The translations under genes and the position numbers were made by a program. From Listeria innocua (GTDB taxonomy: Bacteria > Bacillota > Bacilli > Lactobacillales > Listeriaceae), in the NCBI RefSeq assembly GCF_028596125.1, contig NZ_CP117229.1, positions 356,001 through 420,000 of the forward strand: a stretch of DNA of 64,000 nucleotides, given 5' to 3'. This document shows, one piece after another, positions 33,317 to 42,432 of this stretch (positions are counted from its first letter, which is position 1; each line of letters opens with the position of its first letter). Under the pieces are notes generated by a model that was given only the letters and a program-made list of their open reading frames with translations, had not been told where the DNA came from and did not search any database.

Positions 33317-34479
33317 ATATTTTTCAAAGCATTAAATTAGCTCTAAAACAACTACTATCCGCCAAATTTCGAACATTTTTAACAATGCTTGGAATTATTA
33401 TTGGTGTTTTTTCTGTTATATTACTTGTTTCAATTGGCGAGGCGATTTCAAAAAATGTTTCTAGCCAATTAGGAGATATGGGGAGTAATCTGGTATCTGT
33501 TAGCTTTTATTCCGATAATCCAAACGAGAAATTCACCTATAAAGAAGCGAATGGCCTTTTGAATGAGGAAGAAATTGGTTCGCCGGAAGTAATGAAGACC
33601 AAAGAAGTAAGAACGAATGTAAAGACAGCAAATAGCCAAGTAACTGGAGTAAATGAAGATTATGCGACTATAAAAAACTTAGAACTTACATCAGGTCGAT
33701 TTTGTTCTAATGTAGATGTTCGATTTGCTCAAAAAGTGACTGTCATCGGTTCAGAAATTGCTAAAACGTATTTTAAAAATCAAAATCCAGTAGGAAAACA
33801 TATCCAAATTGCCGGCGCTAGATATTTAGTTATTGGCGTTTTAAAAGAAAAAGGCGAGAGCTTATTCGGGTCAGCGGACAAGAAACTTTTTATTCCGGTC
33901 ACTTCCGCAGAACGACTTTTTAAAACGGATTCTGTAGATTTATACTATATTCAAACTAAAAATACAGAACAAGTACCGGACGTTGTGAAGCGGACAAAAC
34001 AGCAACTAAGCCAACTTTTTCCAAATAATAAAGAGGCGTATACGGTTGTCAATCAACAACAGGCGCTTGATACATTTGACAGCATTACTAGCACGCTTAC
34101 CATTGGTTTAGGGGCGATTGCTGGGATTTCTTTGCTCGTTGGCGGGATTGGAATCATGAATATTATGCTCGTCTCGGTTTCAGAACGAACGCGAGAAATT
34201 GGTATTAGAAAAGCAATTGGTGCAAGTAGTGGGGACATTTTGAGGCAATTTTTGATTGAAGCGATTGTGCTTAGTTTGTTAGGCGGAGGTATCGGTATTT
34301 TACTCGGAATTTTTTCCGCGCAAATAGTTACAGCCGCATCTAGTTTTGACATGCATGTTTCTGCTACGACGATTCTTTTAGCAGTTGGATTTTCGATGTT
34401 TATTGGAATTGTGTTTGGTGTAGTGCCAGCGCAGAAAGCTTCGAAAAAAATGCCGATAGATGCGTTACGAGCAGATTAA
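33313..34479 (+). CDS. FtsX-like ABC permease (MacB/YknZ type)
   Basis: 388 residues: an N-terminal membrane helix (FRTFLTMLGIIIGVFSVILLVSIGEAI), a ~200-residue extracytoplasmic MacB_PCD domain and three C-terminal helices with the FtsX core (GIMNIMLVSVSERTREIGIRKAIGAS). With the upstream adaptor and ATPase this makes a YknXYZ/MacAB-like exporter. Such pumps expel peptides or protect against membrane-active peptides; three-gene versions also occur as accessory immunity modules in circular and leaderless bacteriocin clusters. The ATG at 33313 (4-nt overlap with the ATPase gene) is preferred over an earlier ATG inside that gene. Confidence 0.93.
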   Translation: MNIFQSIKLALKQLLSAKFRTFLTMLGIIIGVFSVILLVSIGEAISKNVSSQLGDMGSNLVSVSFYSDNPNEKFTYKEANGLLNEEEIGSPEVMKTKEVRTNVKTANSQVTGVNEDYATIKNLELTSGRFCSNVDVRFAQKVTVIGSEIAKTYFKNQNPVGKHIQIAGARYLVIGVLKEKGESLFGSADKKLFIPVTSAERLFKTDSVDLYYIQTKNTEQVPDVVKRTKQQLSQLFPNNKEAYTVVNQQQALDTFDSITSTLTIGLGAIAGISLLVGGIGIMNIMLVSVSERTREIGIRKAIGASSGDILRQFLIEAIVLSLLGGGIGILLGIFSAQIVTAASSFDMHVSATTILLAVGFSMFIGIVFGVVPAQKASKKMPIDALRAD

Positions 34480-34496
34480 CTATAGGGGGCGTTTTT

Positions 34497-34640
34497 ATGG
34501 AGAAAGAACAACAAGTCGATGATACATGGGTTTTAGTAGAAATTGTTAGTCTAGTAACCAATGTAGAACGACAAAGACTGAGAGAACTTAGTTACGCTGA
34601 CTTAGAAGAATTTTATGAAAGAGTTGTGGTAGAACAATAA
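34497..34640 (+). CDS. 47-residue ORF at the end of the exporter operon
   Basis: ATG 34497 with AGGGGGC about 8 nt upstream, 18 nt after the permease stop. The product (MEKEQQVDDTWVLVEIVSLV..., ending ELSYADLEEFYERVVVEQ) is acidic and helical, with no signal or membrane segment. I do not recognise it; the LSxADLEEFYE end resembles small Firmicute proteins of unknown role. Position suggests co-expression with the exporter; it could be a regulatory or immunity peptide, which is speculation. Confidence 0.65.
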   Translation: MEKEQQVDDTWVLVEIVSLVTNVERQRLRELSYADLEEFYERVVVEQ

Positions 34641-34711
34641 AGAAAATCCTACTTTTTGCGAGAATAATAAAACTATGCGAAAATAAAAGCAAATTAGTAG
34701 GAGGGGTTTAG

Positions 34712-35194
34712 ATGTACGAATCGATTAGGAAACGTGATGATGGTACGACGCTCGTTGAATTTGGATTAGAAGTAAATGCGGAAGTAGCAGATGTATTTTC
34801 CTTATTAACGACCAACGAAGGGCTAGCAAAGTGGTTTAATGAGCTTGAAATAGGCGAGCTTGGCGCAAATGGGCATCTTCTTTTCATCATGACTCCTGAA
34901 GAAAAAATAACCATGCCAATCCGTGCATTTGAACCTAACAAAAAAATCGCCTTTCAGTGGGATCAAGATGAAGTAGCGTTTGAACTATACGAAATCGCGG
35001 GAAACAAAACAAAGTTAGTTTTTACAGAACAACTGACCGCAATTACAGAGCACAGCCCAAGAGATGTTTCCGGTTGGCATATTTGCCTGAAAAAACTACA
35101 AGCAAGCGCGGAGAAAAAGACGTACGATTTTAACAAAGCCACATTTGAAACCCTATTTGCCAAATACCAAAAAGCATTGAATAACGAAAAATAA
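34712..35194 (+). CDS. SRPBCC/AHSA1-family protein
   Basis: A 160-residue START-like (Bet v 1 fold) domain of the AHSA1/YndB type (EVNAEVADVFSLLTTNEGLAKWFNELEIGELG ... GWHICLKKLQ). Such proteins bind hydrophobic ligands or Hsp90-like partners; the ligand is unknown. SD is AGGAGGGG. It has its own terminator and lies at the right edge of the peptide/exporter region, so it is probably core rather than accessory. Confidence 0.85.
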   Translation: MYESIRKRDDGTTLVEFGLEVNAEVADVFSLLTTNEGLAKWFNELEIGELGANGHLLFIMTPEEKITMPIRAFEPNKKIAFQWDQDEVAFELYEIAGNKTKLVFTEQLTAITEHSPRDVSGWHICLKKLQASAEKKTYDFNKATFETLFAKYQKALNNEK

Positions 35195-35203
35195 ATCCTT
35201 TAG

Positions 35204-35249
35204 AAAAGCCATAAATGAAGCTGGAAACGCTTTGTTTATGGCTTTTTTC
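35204..35249 (+). terminator. Terminator after the SRPBCC gene
   Basis: Perfect 12-bp stem AAAAGCCATAAA / TTTATGGCTTTT with a 19-nt loop that can itself pair (AAGC/GCTT), then TT. Confidence 0.88.
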
Positions 35250-35293
35250 TGTTTCAATTAATCTTTTTCCACTTTAACTGGAAATTCCTTATG

Positions 35294-35322
35294 TTCAAAA
35301 AAGTAATCGGTTTCATTAGAAT
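35294..35322 (+). promoter_or_regulatory. Promoter of the first PTS/mannosidase operon
   Basis: TTCAAA (35294-35299), 17-bp spacer, TAGAAT (35317-35322). Moderate match; no sigma-54 -24/-12 element was found. Confidence 0.5.
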
Positions 35323-35363
35323 GTAATTGTAAGCAAGGCATTGAAAAAATACGGGGTGACGAA

Positions 35364-35822
35364 ATGATAGTATCGGAAGAACAATTATTTTTAAATCAGC
35401 ATCTAAGCACAAAAGAAGAAGTGCTAGCTTTTATTGCAGACAAGGCAGAAGAAATCGGTATCACAACAAATTCAGCTCAGGTAGAACGCGACTTATGGGC
35501 TCGCGAAAAAGAATACGCGACTGCAGTACAACAATTAATCGCCATTCCACATGCGAAAACAGAGGCAATATCGGAGGCGAAACTGCTTTTTATTCGCCTA
35601 GTTGAACCGATTGATTGGGATTCCAAAGAAGGCTTTAAAGCACAAGCTATTTTTGCGATATTAGTTCCAGCAAGCGAGGCAAGTCAGCAACATTTGAAAA
35701 TTTTATCAAGTGTGGCTGTGAATTTACTAGAAGAAGCGTTTCAAGAACAAATTTTAACGATTCAAACGGAACATGAGCTAATGGATTACTTGAAAGATAA
35801 TTTGGAAGGAGAATTGATATGA
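35364..35822 (+). CDS. PTS EIIA, fructose family
   Basis: 152 residues. The phospho-accepting His63 is in AIPHAKTEA, the classical EIIA(Fru) active site. First of five genes: EIIA, EIIB, EIIC, alpha-mannosidase and a PRD regulator. Its stop overlaps the EIIB start by 4 nt. The substrate is probably a mannosylated compound such as a mannosyl-glycerate-like sugar, judged from the mannosidase. Confidence 0.93.
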   Translation: MIVSEEQLFLNQHLSTKEEVLAFIADKAEEIGITTNSAQVERDLWAREKEYATAVQQLIAIPHAKTEAISEAKLLFIRLVEPIDWDSKEGFKAQAIFAILVPASEASQQHLKILSSVAVNLLEEAFQEQILTIQTEHELMDYLKDNLEGELI

Positions 35823-36151
35823 AAGTTGTAGGAGTTACGTCATGTATTGCAGGGCTTGCGCATACACCAATGGCAGCCAAAGCACTAGAAAAAGCTGGAG
35901 TAAAATTAGGACACGATGTCAAAATTGAACAACAAGGAGCGATGGGCACAATTGATGAAATTACGCCAGCCGAAGTGAGCGCAGCAGATGTAGTTATCAT
36001 CGCAGCAGATAAAGTTATCGACGGGGAAGATCGTTTCAAAGGAAAACCAGTCGTTCGTGTGAAAATTGGTCAATGTGTTGCGAACGGGGAAGCGGTGTTA
36101 AGTAAAGTAGTTGCAGCAATTGAAGCACGTAAACAAAAGGAGGCTAACTAA
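35819..36151 (+). CDS. PTS EIIB, fructose family
   Basis: A 110-residue EIIB(Fru) with the phospho-Cys9 in VTSCIAGLAHTPMAA. The C-terminal tail is short and it is not fused to EIIC. Overlaps EIIA by 4 nt; EIIC starts 3 nt after its stop. Confidence 0.93.
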   Translation: MKVVGVTSCIAGLAHTPMAAKALEKAGVKLGHDVKIEQQGAMGTIDEITPAEVSAADVVIIAADKVIDGEDRFKGKPVVRVKIGQCVANGEAVLSKVVAAIEARKQKEAN

Positions 36152-36154
36152 GTC

Positions 36155-37267
36155 ATGAAAGGGAAATTAAACGAAGCAAAAGACCACTTAATGTCGGGTA
36201 TATCGTATGCGCTACCAGTCATTATCGCAGGGTCACTTGTTGTAGCTGTTGCAAAATTGATTGGGATTATCGGTGGCGTTACAAATCTAGATGCCTACGC
36301 AGATGCAAGCGGATTTTATCATTACGTTTACTTATTCCAAAATGTAGGTTGGGCGGCAATTGGCTTACTTAACTTAGTACTTGCGGGATATATTGCTTAT
36401 TCTATCGCTGGGAAACCTGCTCTTGCTGCTGGTTTTGTCGGCGGGGTCCTTGCTACTAGTACAAATGCTGGTTTCTTAGGCGCCGTTGTTGCTGGTTTCT
36501 TCGCAGGTTGGTTAACAAACTGGGTGAAAAAACATGTTCGAATCACTGGACCTGCTGCAAGTTCTTTACCACTAATTATTTTGCCACTTATCACAGTTGG
36601 TGCCACGGGGATACTGATGTCGCTAATTCTCGGCGGACCACTTGGTTGGTTAAACCAAACGTTACTTGATTGGGTAACTGAAATGTGTAAAAACGATACA
36701 AACGTCATTATTCTCGCACTTATTTTAGGAGCTATGATTGGTTTTGACCTTGGTGGACCGGTAAACAAAGCTGCTTGGATGGCTGGGAATGCGCTATTTA
36801 TGAGTGGCATTTACCTACCTTCGATCATGATTAATGTCGCAATTTGTATTCCGCCACTTGGCTACGGAATTGCTACACTTTTACGCAAAAAGAATTATTC
36901 TACTACATTCAAAGAAGCTGGAAATGGTGCACTAATTATGGGACTGATTGGCGTTACAGAAGGTGCGATTCCATTTACACTACGTAGCCCTGGTAAATTA
37001 ATTCCGCTAAATGTAATTGCCTGTGCGATTGGTAGTGCAGTAACAATGGGACTTGGCGCTTATGTGAAAATGCCGCCGATTGGTGGAATGTATGGTTTCT
37101 TCACCATTGGTAACGGCTGGGCTTACTTAGTTGGTGGCTTGGTTGGTGCATTTATCATCGGAATCTGCGCTAACTTATTCGTGAATTTCACCGAAGAAGA
37201 AACAGCTGCAGCAGATGACGCTGTAGATGATATTGATATTAGTTTTGATGAAATAGAGATTAAATAA
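36155..37267 (+). CDS. PTS EIIC, fructose family
   Basis: A 370-residue membrane permease with the Fru-family motifs HLMSGISYALPVIIAGSLV, GFDLGGPVNKAAW and GVTEGAIPF. About nine membrane segments and an acidic C-terminal tail. It is a separate polypeptide from EIIB, as in MngA-like split systems. SD AGGAGG. Confidence 0.93.
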   Translation: MKGKLNEAKDHLMSGISYALPVIIAGSLVVAVAKLIGIIGGVTNLDAYADASGFYHYVYLFQNVGWAAIGLLNLVLAGYIAYSIAGKPALAAGFVGGVLATSTNAGFLGAVVAGFFAGWLTNWVKKHVRITGPAASSLPLIILPLITVGATGILMSLILGGPLGWLNQTLLDWVTEMCKNDTNVIILALILGAMIGFDLGGPVNKAAWMAGNALFMSGIYLPSIMINVAICIPPLGYGIATLLRKKNYSTTFKEAGNGALIMGLIGVTEGAIPFTLRSPGKLIPLNVIACAIGSAVTMGLGAYVKMPPIGGMYGFFTIGNGWAYLVGGLVGAFIIGICANLFVNFTEEETAAADDAVDDIDISFDEIEIK

Positions 37268-37288
37268 TAGTTGGAGGATTTAATTAAA

Positions 37289-39916
37289 ATGGCTAAAACG
37301 AAAGTACATGTAATTCCGCATTCGCACTGGGATAGAGAATGGTATTTCACTTCAAGCCGTTCGACAATCTATTTAGTGAAGCATTTAAAAGAAGTGATTG
37401 AAACTTTAGAAGCGAAAGACGATTACCATTTTTACTTAATGGATGCCCAAAGTTCTTTAATAGAAGATTATTTACGCTATTGCCCCGAAGATAAAACTAG
37501 ATTAGAAAAACTTATTGCTGAAAAACGGCTTATTACAGGGCCTTGGTATACACAAACGGACCAATTAGTCATTTCACAAGAATCAATCGTTAGAAACTTG
37601 CTGTATGGAACGAGAATCGCTCGCGAAATGGGACATAGTATGGCTGTCGGCTATGTCCCCGATGCATTCGGACAAGGCGGGAATATGCCGCAAATTTATA
37701 AAGAATTTGGGATTTCAAAGTTTCTATTTTGGCGCGGGGTTGCCGATAATCGCTTGAAACAAACCGAATTTATCTGGCGCGGTGATGATGGAACAGAAAT
37801 GCTAGCAGAACAAATCCCATTCGGCTACTACTACGGAGCGAACATTCCGGAAAATGAAGCGGAACTAAAAACGTATTTGGATGAGCAAATTGGCGCTTTA
37901 GAAGAAAAAGCATCCACGCCAAACGTATACTTCCCGAACGGCTTAGACCAAGCGCCAGTCAGAAAAAACTTGCCAGAATTGGTTGCGAAATTTAATGAAT
38001 TAGATCATTCGCGTGAATACCAAATCGCTTCTCCAGAAACATTTTTTGCTGATTTGGAAAAAGATGTAACTGATTTACCGGTCATTGCTGGGGAATTAAC
38101 AGAAGGTAAACATAGCCGTCTGCACAAATCGATTTTCTCCACTCGGGCAGATTTAAAACAAGCAAATAATGAAATCGAAAACTTTTTAAGCAATGTGCTA
38201 GAGCCGGTTCTGTCGATAAGCTACTCACTTGGAAATCGCTATCCACACAATGAGCTCGCGGAAATTTGGAAATTGATGTTTGAAAATGCTGCGCACGATA
38301 GCATTGGTGGCTGTAACAGTGACACGACTAACCGCGACGTCAAACATCGCTATAAATTGGCTTCGGATTTAGCAACCAATTTACTCGATTTAAACATGCG
38401 TCTAATTAGCGAAAAAATCGCACAAAAACAACCATTCCAATTTACCGTTTTCAACCCACTGCCATACGAAAAAAGCGGCGTGATTAAAATGACCGCGTAT
38501 ATCCCAGAAGACAATTTCACCATAGAAGATACGCGAGGAAACACGCTTGAATACACCATTCTAGAGAAAAAGGACTTAACGGAATATGTCTTAAATCAAC
38601 ATATTTATCTGAACCCAAGCAAACCAGTTTATTTACCAGAAAAAGTCTTTTTAGCAACGATGCTAGTCGATGTGAACAGCATTCCAGCGCTTGGATATGA
38701 CACAATCTACTTTAATTTAGAAAAAGAAGTAGCTGAACAACAACCAAAACAATCTGCTGAAACAAAAATCGAAAATGAGTTTTACAAAATTCAGTTAGCA
38801 GATAATAATTCATTAACAATCTATGATAAGAAATCCGGAAGAACCTACACAGACCAAATGATTTTTGTGGAAAATGGTGATGACGGAGATTCCTACAATT
38901 ATTCACCGCCGCGTAAAGATCTATTAATTTCATCTAAAGAAGCGATAATAGATAGCGTAGAGGCAAGTGTATCGGGCATTAACCAAACTTTAACTATTTC
39001 CTTCAAGTTAAATGTACCGTATAATCTAGAAGAACGTGCAAATGGTGAAAAAACAAAAGAAATGACAATCAAAACGTTAATTTCTTTACGAAAAAGCGAA
39101 GAGCTTATTCGCTTTGATGTGCAAGTTATCAACCAAGTACTGAGCCATCGTTTATGCGTCACTTTCGCAACTGAAATAGCTAGCAAATTTTCCACAGCTG
39201 ACCAATTATTCGCCCCAATCAACCGTCCTGTACGACTGCCAGAAATGGACGTATGGGAAGCGGAAGAATGGCAAGAAGCACCCATTTCGATTGAAGCAAT
39301 GCAAAGCTTCGTAAGTTTACATGATGAATCGCACGGTGTTGCCGTAATGACAGAAGGCGTGCGCGAATATGAAATCATTGGTGAAAATTATGATACGATT
39401 TCGCTAACATTATTCCGCACATTTAGTCATATGGGTAAAACGGATTTACTGTACCGTCCTGGTCGTGCTTCCGGTGAATCAATCGTTGAAACACCTGATG
39501 CTCAATTACTCGGCGAAATAAACGCCACATTTGCGCTAACCTTATTTGAAAGTTCTTTTGACGAAGCAAACATTGCGAAAAAAACAAAAGAATACTTATC
39601 AAATCCACCAGTTTACCAAATGTCTGATTTTCTTAATGGTCGGTTGATTTACGTATATCGCGACGAAGAAAAAACATTAGACAGCACGTATAGCTTGGGA
39701 CTCCCAGTGATAGATGGGGCGATTATTAGTGCAGTGAAAAAAGCCGAGGATAGTGATGCCTTCATTACCCGCTTTTTCAACCCTTATTTACAAAAAGAAA
39801 TTGCCATCCCAGAAATTTTCCAAGGCAAAGAACGTCACTTGGATGAAAGCAATGAAGCTGAAACAAAAACAACCTTAACACACGCTAAAGTGCAAACATA
39901 TTTATTTGAAAAGTAA
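37289..39916 (+). CDS. GH38 alpha-mannosidase (MngB-like)
   Basis: An 875-residue cytoplasmic glycoside hydrolase family 38 enzyme. The zinc-binding HSHWDREW (His11, His13, Asp15), the likely nucleophile Asp125 in VPDAFGQGGNMPQ and the later AAHDSIGGCNSDTTNRDV are visible. Encoded just after a fructose-family PTS, so it should cleave a phosphorylated alpha-mannoside, as E. coli MngB does for mannosyl-glycerate 6-phosphate. ATG 37289 with TTGGAGG upstream is used. It is paralogous to the enzyme at 61608. Confidence 0.92.
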   Translation: MAKTKVHVIPHSHWDREWYFTSSRSTIYLVKHLKEVIETLEAKDDYHFYLMDAQSSLIEDYLRYCPEDKTRLEKLIAEKRLITGPWYTQTDQLVISQESIVRNLLYGTRIAREMGHSMAVGYVPDAFGQGGNMPQIYKEFGISKFLFWRGVADNRLKQTEFIWRGDDGTEMLAEQIPFGYYYGANIPENEAELKTYLDEQIGALEEKASTPNVYFPNGLDQAPVRKNLPELVAKFNELDHSREYQIASPETFFADLEKDVTDLPVIAGELTEGKHSRLHKSIFSTRADLKQANNEIENFLSNVLEPVLSISYSLGNRYPHNELAEIWKLMFENAAHDSIGGCNSDTTNRDVKHRYKLASDLATNLLDLNMRLISEKIAQKQPFQFTVFNPLPYEKSGVIKMTAYIPEDNFTIEDTRGNTLEYTILEKKDLTEYVLNQHIYLNPSKPVYLPEKVFLATMLVDVNSIPALGYDTIYFNLEKEVAEQQPKQSAETKIENEFYKIQLADNNSLTIYDKKSGRTYTDQMIFVENGDDGDSYNYSPPRKDLLISSKEAIIDSVEASVSGINQTLTISFKLNVPYNLEERANGEKTKEMTIKTLISLRKSEELIRFDVQVINQVLSHRLCVTFATEIASKFSTADQLFAPINRPVRLPEMDVWEAEEWQEAPISIEAMQSFVSLHDESHGVAVMTEGVREYEIIGENYDTISLTLFRTFSHMGKTDLLYRPGRASGESIVETPDAQLLGEINATFALTLFESSFDEANIAKKTKEYLSNPPVYQMSDFLNGRLIYVYRDEEKTLDSTYSLGLPVIDGAIISAVKKAEDSDAFITRFFNPYLQKEIAIPEIFQGKERHLDESNEAETKTTLTHAKVQTYLFEK

Positions 39917-39945
39917 AGTTTAACTACCTCAAAAAGGAGCTGCTT

Positions 39946-41883
39946 ATGATGGGATATTTCGCTTATAAACGTTTAGAAACACTATATGGCATGCTCCTTG
40001 ATGCGGGTAGCCACCTGTCAGCTCAGAAACTCAGCCAAGATTTACATATTTCAGAACGAACAATCCGGACGGACATAGCCAAATTAACCGAATTCCTCGA
40101 AACAAACGGAGCAACCATTACCTTAACTAGGGGCGCGGGATATAAAATAGAAATCCTTGATCCCACTGCCTTTGAAGCATTTCAGGCCGACAAAAATAAA
40201 CCAAAAAATGCGGATTATTTTGACTTGGATAACCCGGAAGAACGCGTGAAATACGAGATATTCTTACTACTTTCTAGCGCTGATTATATTAAATTAGAAG
40301 ATTTGGCAGACACCCTTTTTGCTAGTCGTGCGACGATCTCTAATGACATGAAACAAGTCCGAACAGTTATCGCATCTTATGATTTAACGCTCGTCTCAAA
40401 ACCAGGAAGTGGCGTGAAAATTGTTGGAGAAGAAGAAAAAATGCGCTACACACTAACGGCTCTGATTGCCTCGAAAAAAGCCCCAGAGTCCTACTTAGAA
40501 ACATTTTTTGAGTGGCATAAACAAAAAGAAAAGTTGCAAAAGTTAATGTCAGCCGTGACGGATTATTTTTTTGCAAACAACATTCGTTTTACAGATGAAG
40601 CACTTCAAAATTTGCTCTTACATATGATGATTTTAGTAGAGCGAATTGAACTAGGGCATTCTTTAGAACAATTTGAATTAACAGATGTTAGCGAAGAAGA
40701 AATCACAATCGCAAATAATTTAGCTGGCATTCTAGCTTCTCTTTTTGAAATTGAAATCTCAGAAGGGGACAAAAACTATTTACTTCTCCAAATTGCTAGT
40801 AAACGGATTTTGAATGTGGAAGATAAAGAAATTAGCGAATTCGATGATTATGCCTATATTGAAGGGATGTTAAATCGGATTGAATCGCAATATTTTTATC
40901 GTTTGCAAGATGATTTACAGTTAAAAAAAGATTTGATCGCACACATTCATTCCATGCTATATCGCGTGAAATATCATATGACTGTAAAAAATCCAATGAC
41001 CGAGCATATTAAACGATACTACCCACTGGCTTACGAAATCACGCTAGATGCAGTAGAATCACTAAAAAAAGATTATCCATACGATATTAATCAAAATGAA
41101 TTAGCTTATTTGGCGCTTCATATCGGGGCATCATTGGAACGAAACTATCAAATATCCTATTATCGCCATAAATCAGCGCTCATTGTGTGTGGTTCGGGAT
41201 TTGGAACTGCACGAATTGTCGAAGCGAAAGTAAAATCAGCCGTAAGTAATTTAGACATTACTAAAGTTGTTTCCATTCAAGAATATAATCGTTTTATTCA
41301 TATTGAAGAAGATATTATTCTTTCCACCGTCAGAATTCCAGAAAAAAATAAACCAGTTATTAAAATTAGCAATATCCCGACGAACGAAGAATTAAAAATG
41401 CTTGGAGCGATTATCGAGGAGCAGACAGACCCTAATCGAGGCTTCTTATCTTCCTTTTTTGACGCTGCATTTTTTGCGAGAAGTACGCTTACTAATAAGA
41501 CAGCGATTTTGGAAGAGATGGTTGAGTCACTAAAAAGTAAAAATATTGTTGGCGACGAGTTTTTGAATTCTGTAATAGAAAGGGAACGGCTCGGTTCAAC
41601 GGTGCTCGGAACTGGAATCGCCATCCCGCATCCTCTAGGCTTAATGGCTAAAGAGACGAAAATCGTCATCAGAATTTTAGATAATCCGATTAAATGGGAT
41701 CAAAAACAATCTGTTCACGCTGTCTTTTTATTATGTATTAGTAAAAATGATTATGAAGAAGCAATCAATATTTATGAATTACTTGTGGAATTAGTTCGCG
41801 AAGAGTACGGTGAAAAACTTGCGGCTTTAAAAAGTTTTACGGATTTTACTAGTTTAGCGAACGATATTTTAAAGAAAAAGTAA
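39946..41883 (+). CDS. PRD-containing transcriptional activator/antiterminator (MtlR/BglG type)
   Basis: 645 residues: N-terminal HTH domains (GSHLSAQKLSQDLHISERTIRTDIAKL; ASRATISNDMKQV), two PTS regulation domains (~residues 190-400, with His in LLLHMM and LALHIGASLE), an EIIB(Gat)-like domain (LIVCGSGFGTARI, Cys) and an EIIA(Fru)-like domain (IAIPHPLG, His). The HTH rather than an RNA-binding CAT domain makes it a DNA-binding activator. It probably controls the upstream PTS/mannosidase genes. Ends at a strong terminator. Confidence 0.92.
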   Translation: MMGYFAYKRLETLYGMLLDAGSHLSAQKLSQDLHISERTIRTDIAKLTEFLETNGATITLTRGAGYKIEILDPTAFEAFQADKNKPKNADYFDLDNPEERVKYEIFLLLSSADYIKLEDLADTLFASRATISNDMKQVRTVIASYDLTLVSKPGSGVKIVGEEEKMRYTLTALIASKKAPESYLETFFEWHKQKEKLQKLMSAVTDYFFANNIRFTDEALQNLLLHMMILVERIELGHSLEQFELTDVSEEEITIANNLAGILASLFEIEISEGDKNYLLLQIASKRILNVEDKEISEFDDYAYIEGMLNRIESQYFYRLQDDLQLKKDLIAHIHSMLYRVKYHMTVKNPMTEHIKRYYPLAYEITLDAVESLKKDYPYDINQNELAYLALHIGASLERNYQISYYRHKSALIVCGSGFGTARIVEAKVKSAVSNLDITKVVSIQEYNRFIHIEEDIILSTVRIPEKNKPVIKISNIPTNEELKMLGAIIEEQTDPNRGFLSSFFDAAFFARSTLTNKTAILEEMVESLKSKNIVGDEFLNSVIERERLGSTVLGTGIAIPHPLGLMAKETKIVIRILDNPIKWDQKQSVHAVFLLCISKNDYEEAINIYELLVELVREEYGEKLAALKSFTDFTSLANDILKKK

Positions 41884-41919
41884 AAGCTACCTCCTTTTTA
41901 TCAAGGAAGTAGCTTTTTT
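41882..41919 (+). terminator. Terminator of the first PTS/mannosidase operon
   Basis: AAAAGCTACCTCCTT / AAGGAAGTAGCTTTT stem (one mismatch), followed by TT. Confidence 0.9.
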
Positions 41920-42015
41920 GATGAAGTTTTAGTGAACTTTTTGATTTTACCATTTGGTCAAAGGCGATTTCATGGTACACTAGTAAGGAGAATAATTATA
42001 CAGATGGAGGATTTA

Positions 42016-42432
42016 ATGAATAGACAAACAGAATTTATTTTGCTTATAATAGGCGCTTCTTTTAGTATCATCACTTTTTTTGCAGCAGCATTATATGCAC
42101 TGGTTTTTGGATTTAGCGCAATTGTTTTATCGGGTTCACCAATGACTTATGGTGGTTCTGAAGAAATGATTATGTCTTGGATATTTACTTTCTTTTCTAT
42201 TATTGCTGTGATTTTTACAGTAGCATCAGCTGTTTTTGGATTTATTGGAGCTTTTAAAATTAAAAATAACAGCTCTAAAGTAAAAACAATTGCTGTTTGT
42301 TTTATCATATTAGGAGGATTGCAAGTTTTTTCAATACAAGGTATTCTATTTTTAATCGCAGGAATTTTAACTCTTACAAAAAAGGAATACAAAACAAATT
42401 TTAGAGAAAATGAGGGGATAAAATGGGAATAG
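42016..42432 (+). CDS. Four-helix membrane protein, DUF4064-like
   Basis: 138 residues with four hydrophobic segments (FILLIIGASFSIITFFAAALYALVF; MSWIFTFFSIIAVIFTVASAVFGFIGAF; IAVCFIILGGLQVF; GILFLIAGILTL), the pattern of DUF4064 proteins. ATG 42016 has GGAGG 5 nt upstream; an ATG at 42004 precedes that ribosome site and is less likely. It overlaps the next gene by 10 nt. Confidence 0.75.
   Translation: MNRQTEFILLIIGASFSIITFFAAALYALVFGFSAIVLSGSPMTYGGSEEMIMSWIFTFFSIIAVIFTVASAVFGFIGAFKIKNNSSKVKTIAVCFIILGGLQVFSIQGILFLIAGILTLTKKEYKTNFRENEGIKWE

Noticed and set aside
29504-34640. Lantibiotic or double-glycine bacteriocin cluster
   Set aside because: No Cys/Ser/Thr-rich core, no LanB/C/M enzyme, no C39 peptidase ABC transporter and no GG leader in the peptides.
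35204-35363. Sigma-54 promoter or cre site before the first PTS operon
   Set aside because: No TGGCAC-N5-TTGC pattern is present, and the cre-like CTGGAAACGCTTTGT has three mismatches and lies in the loop of a terminator.
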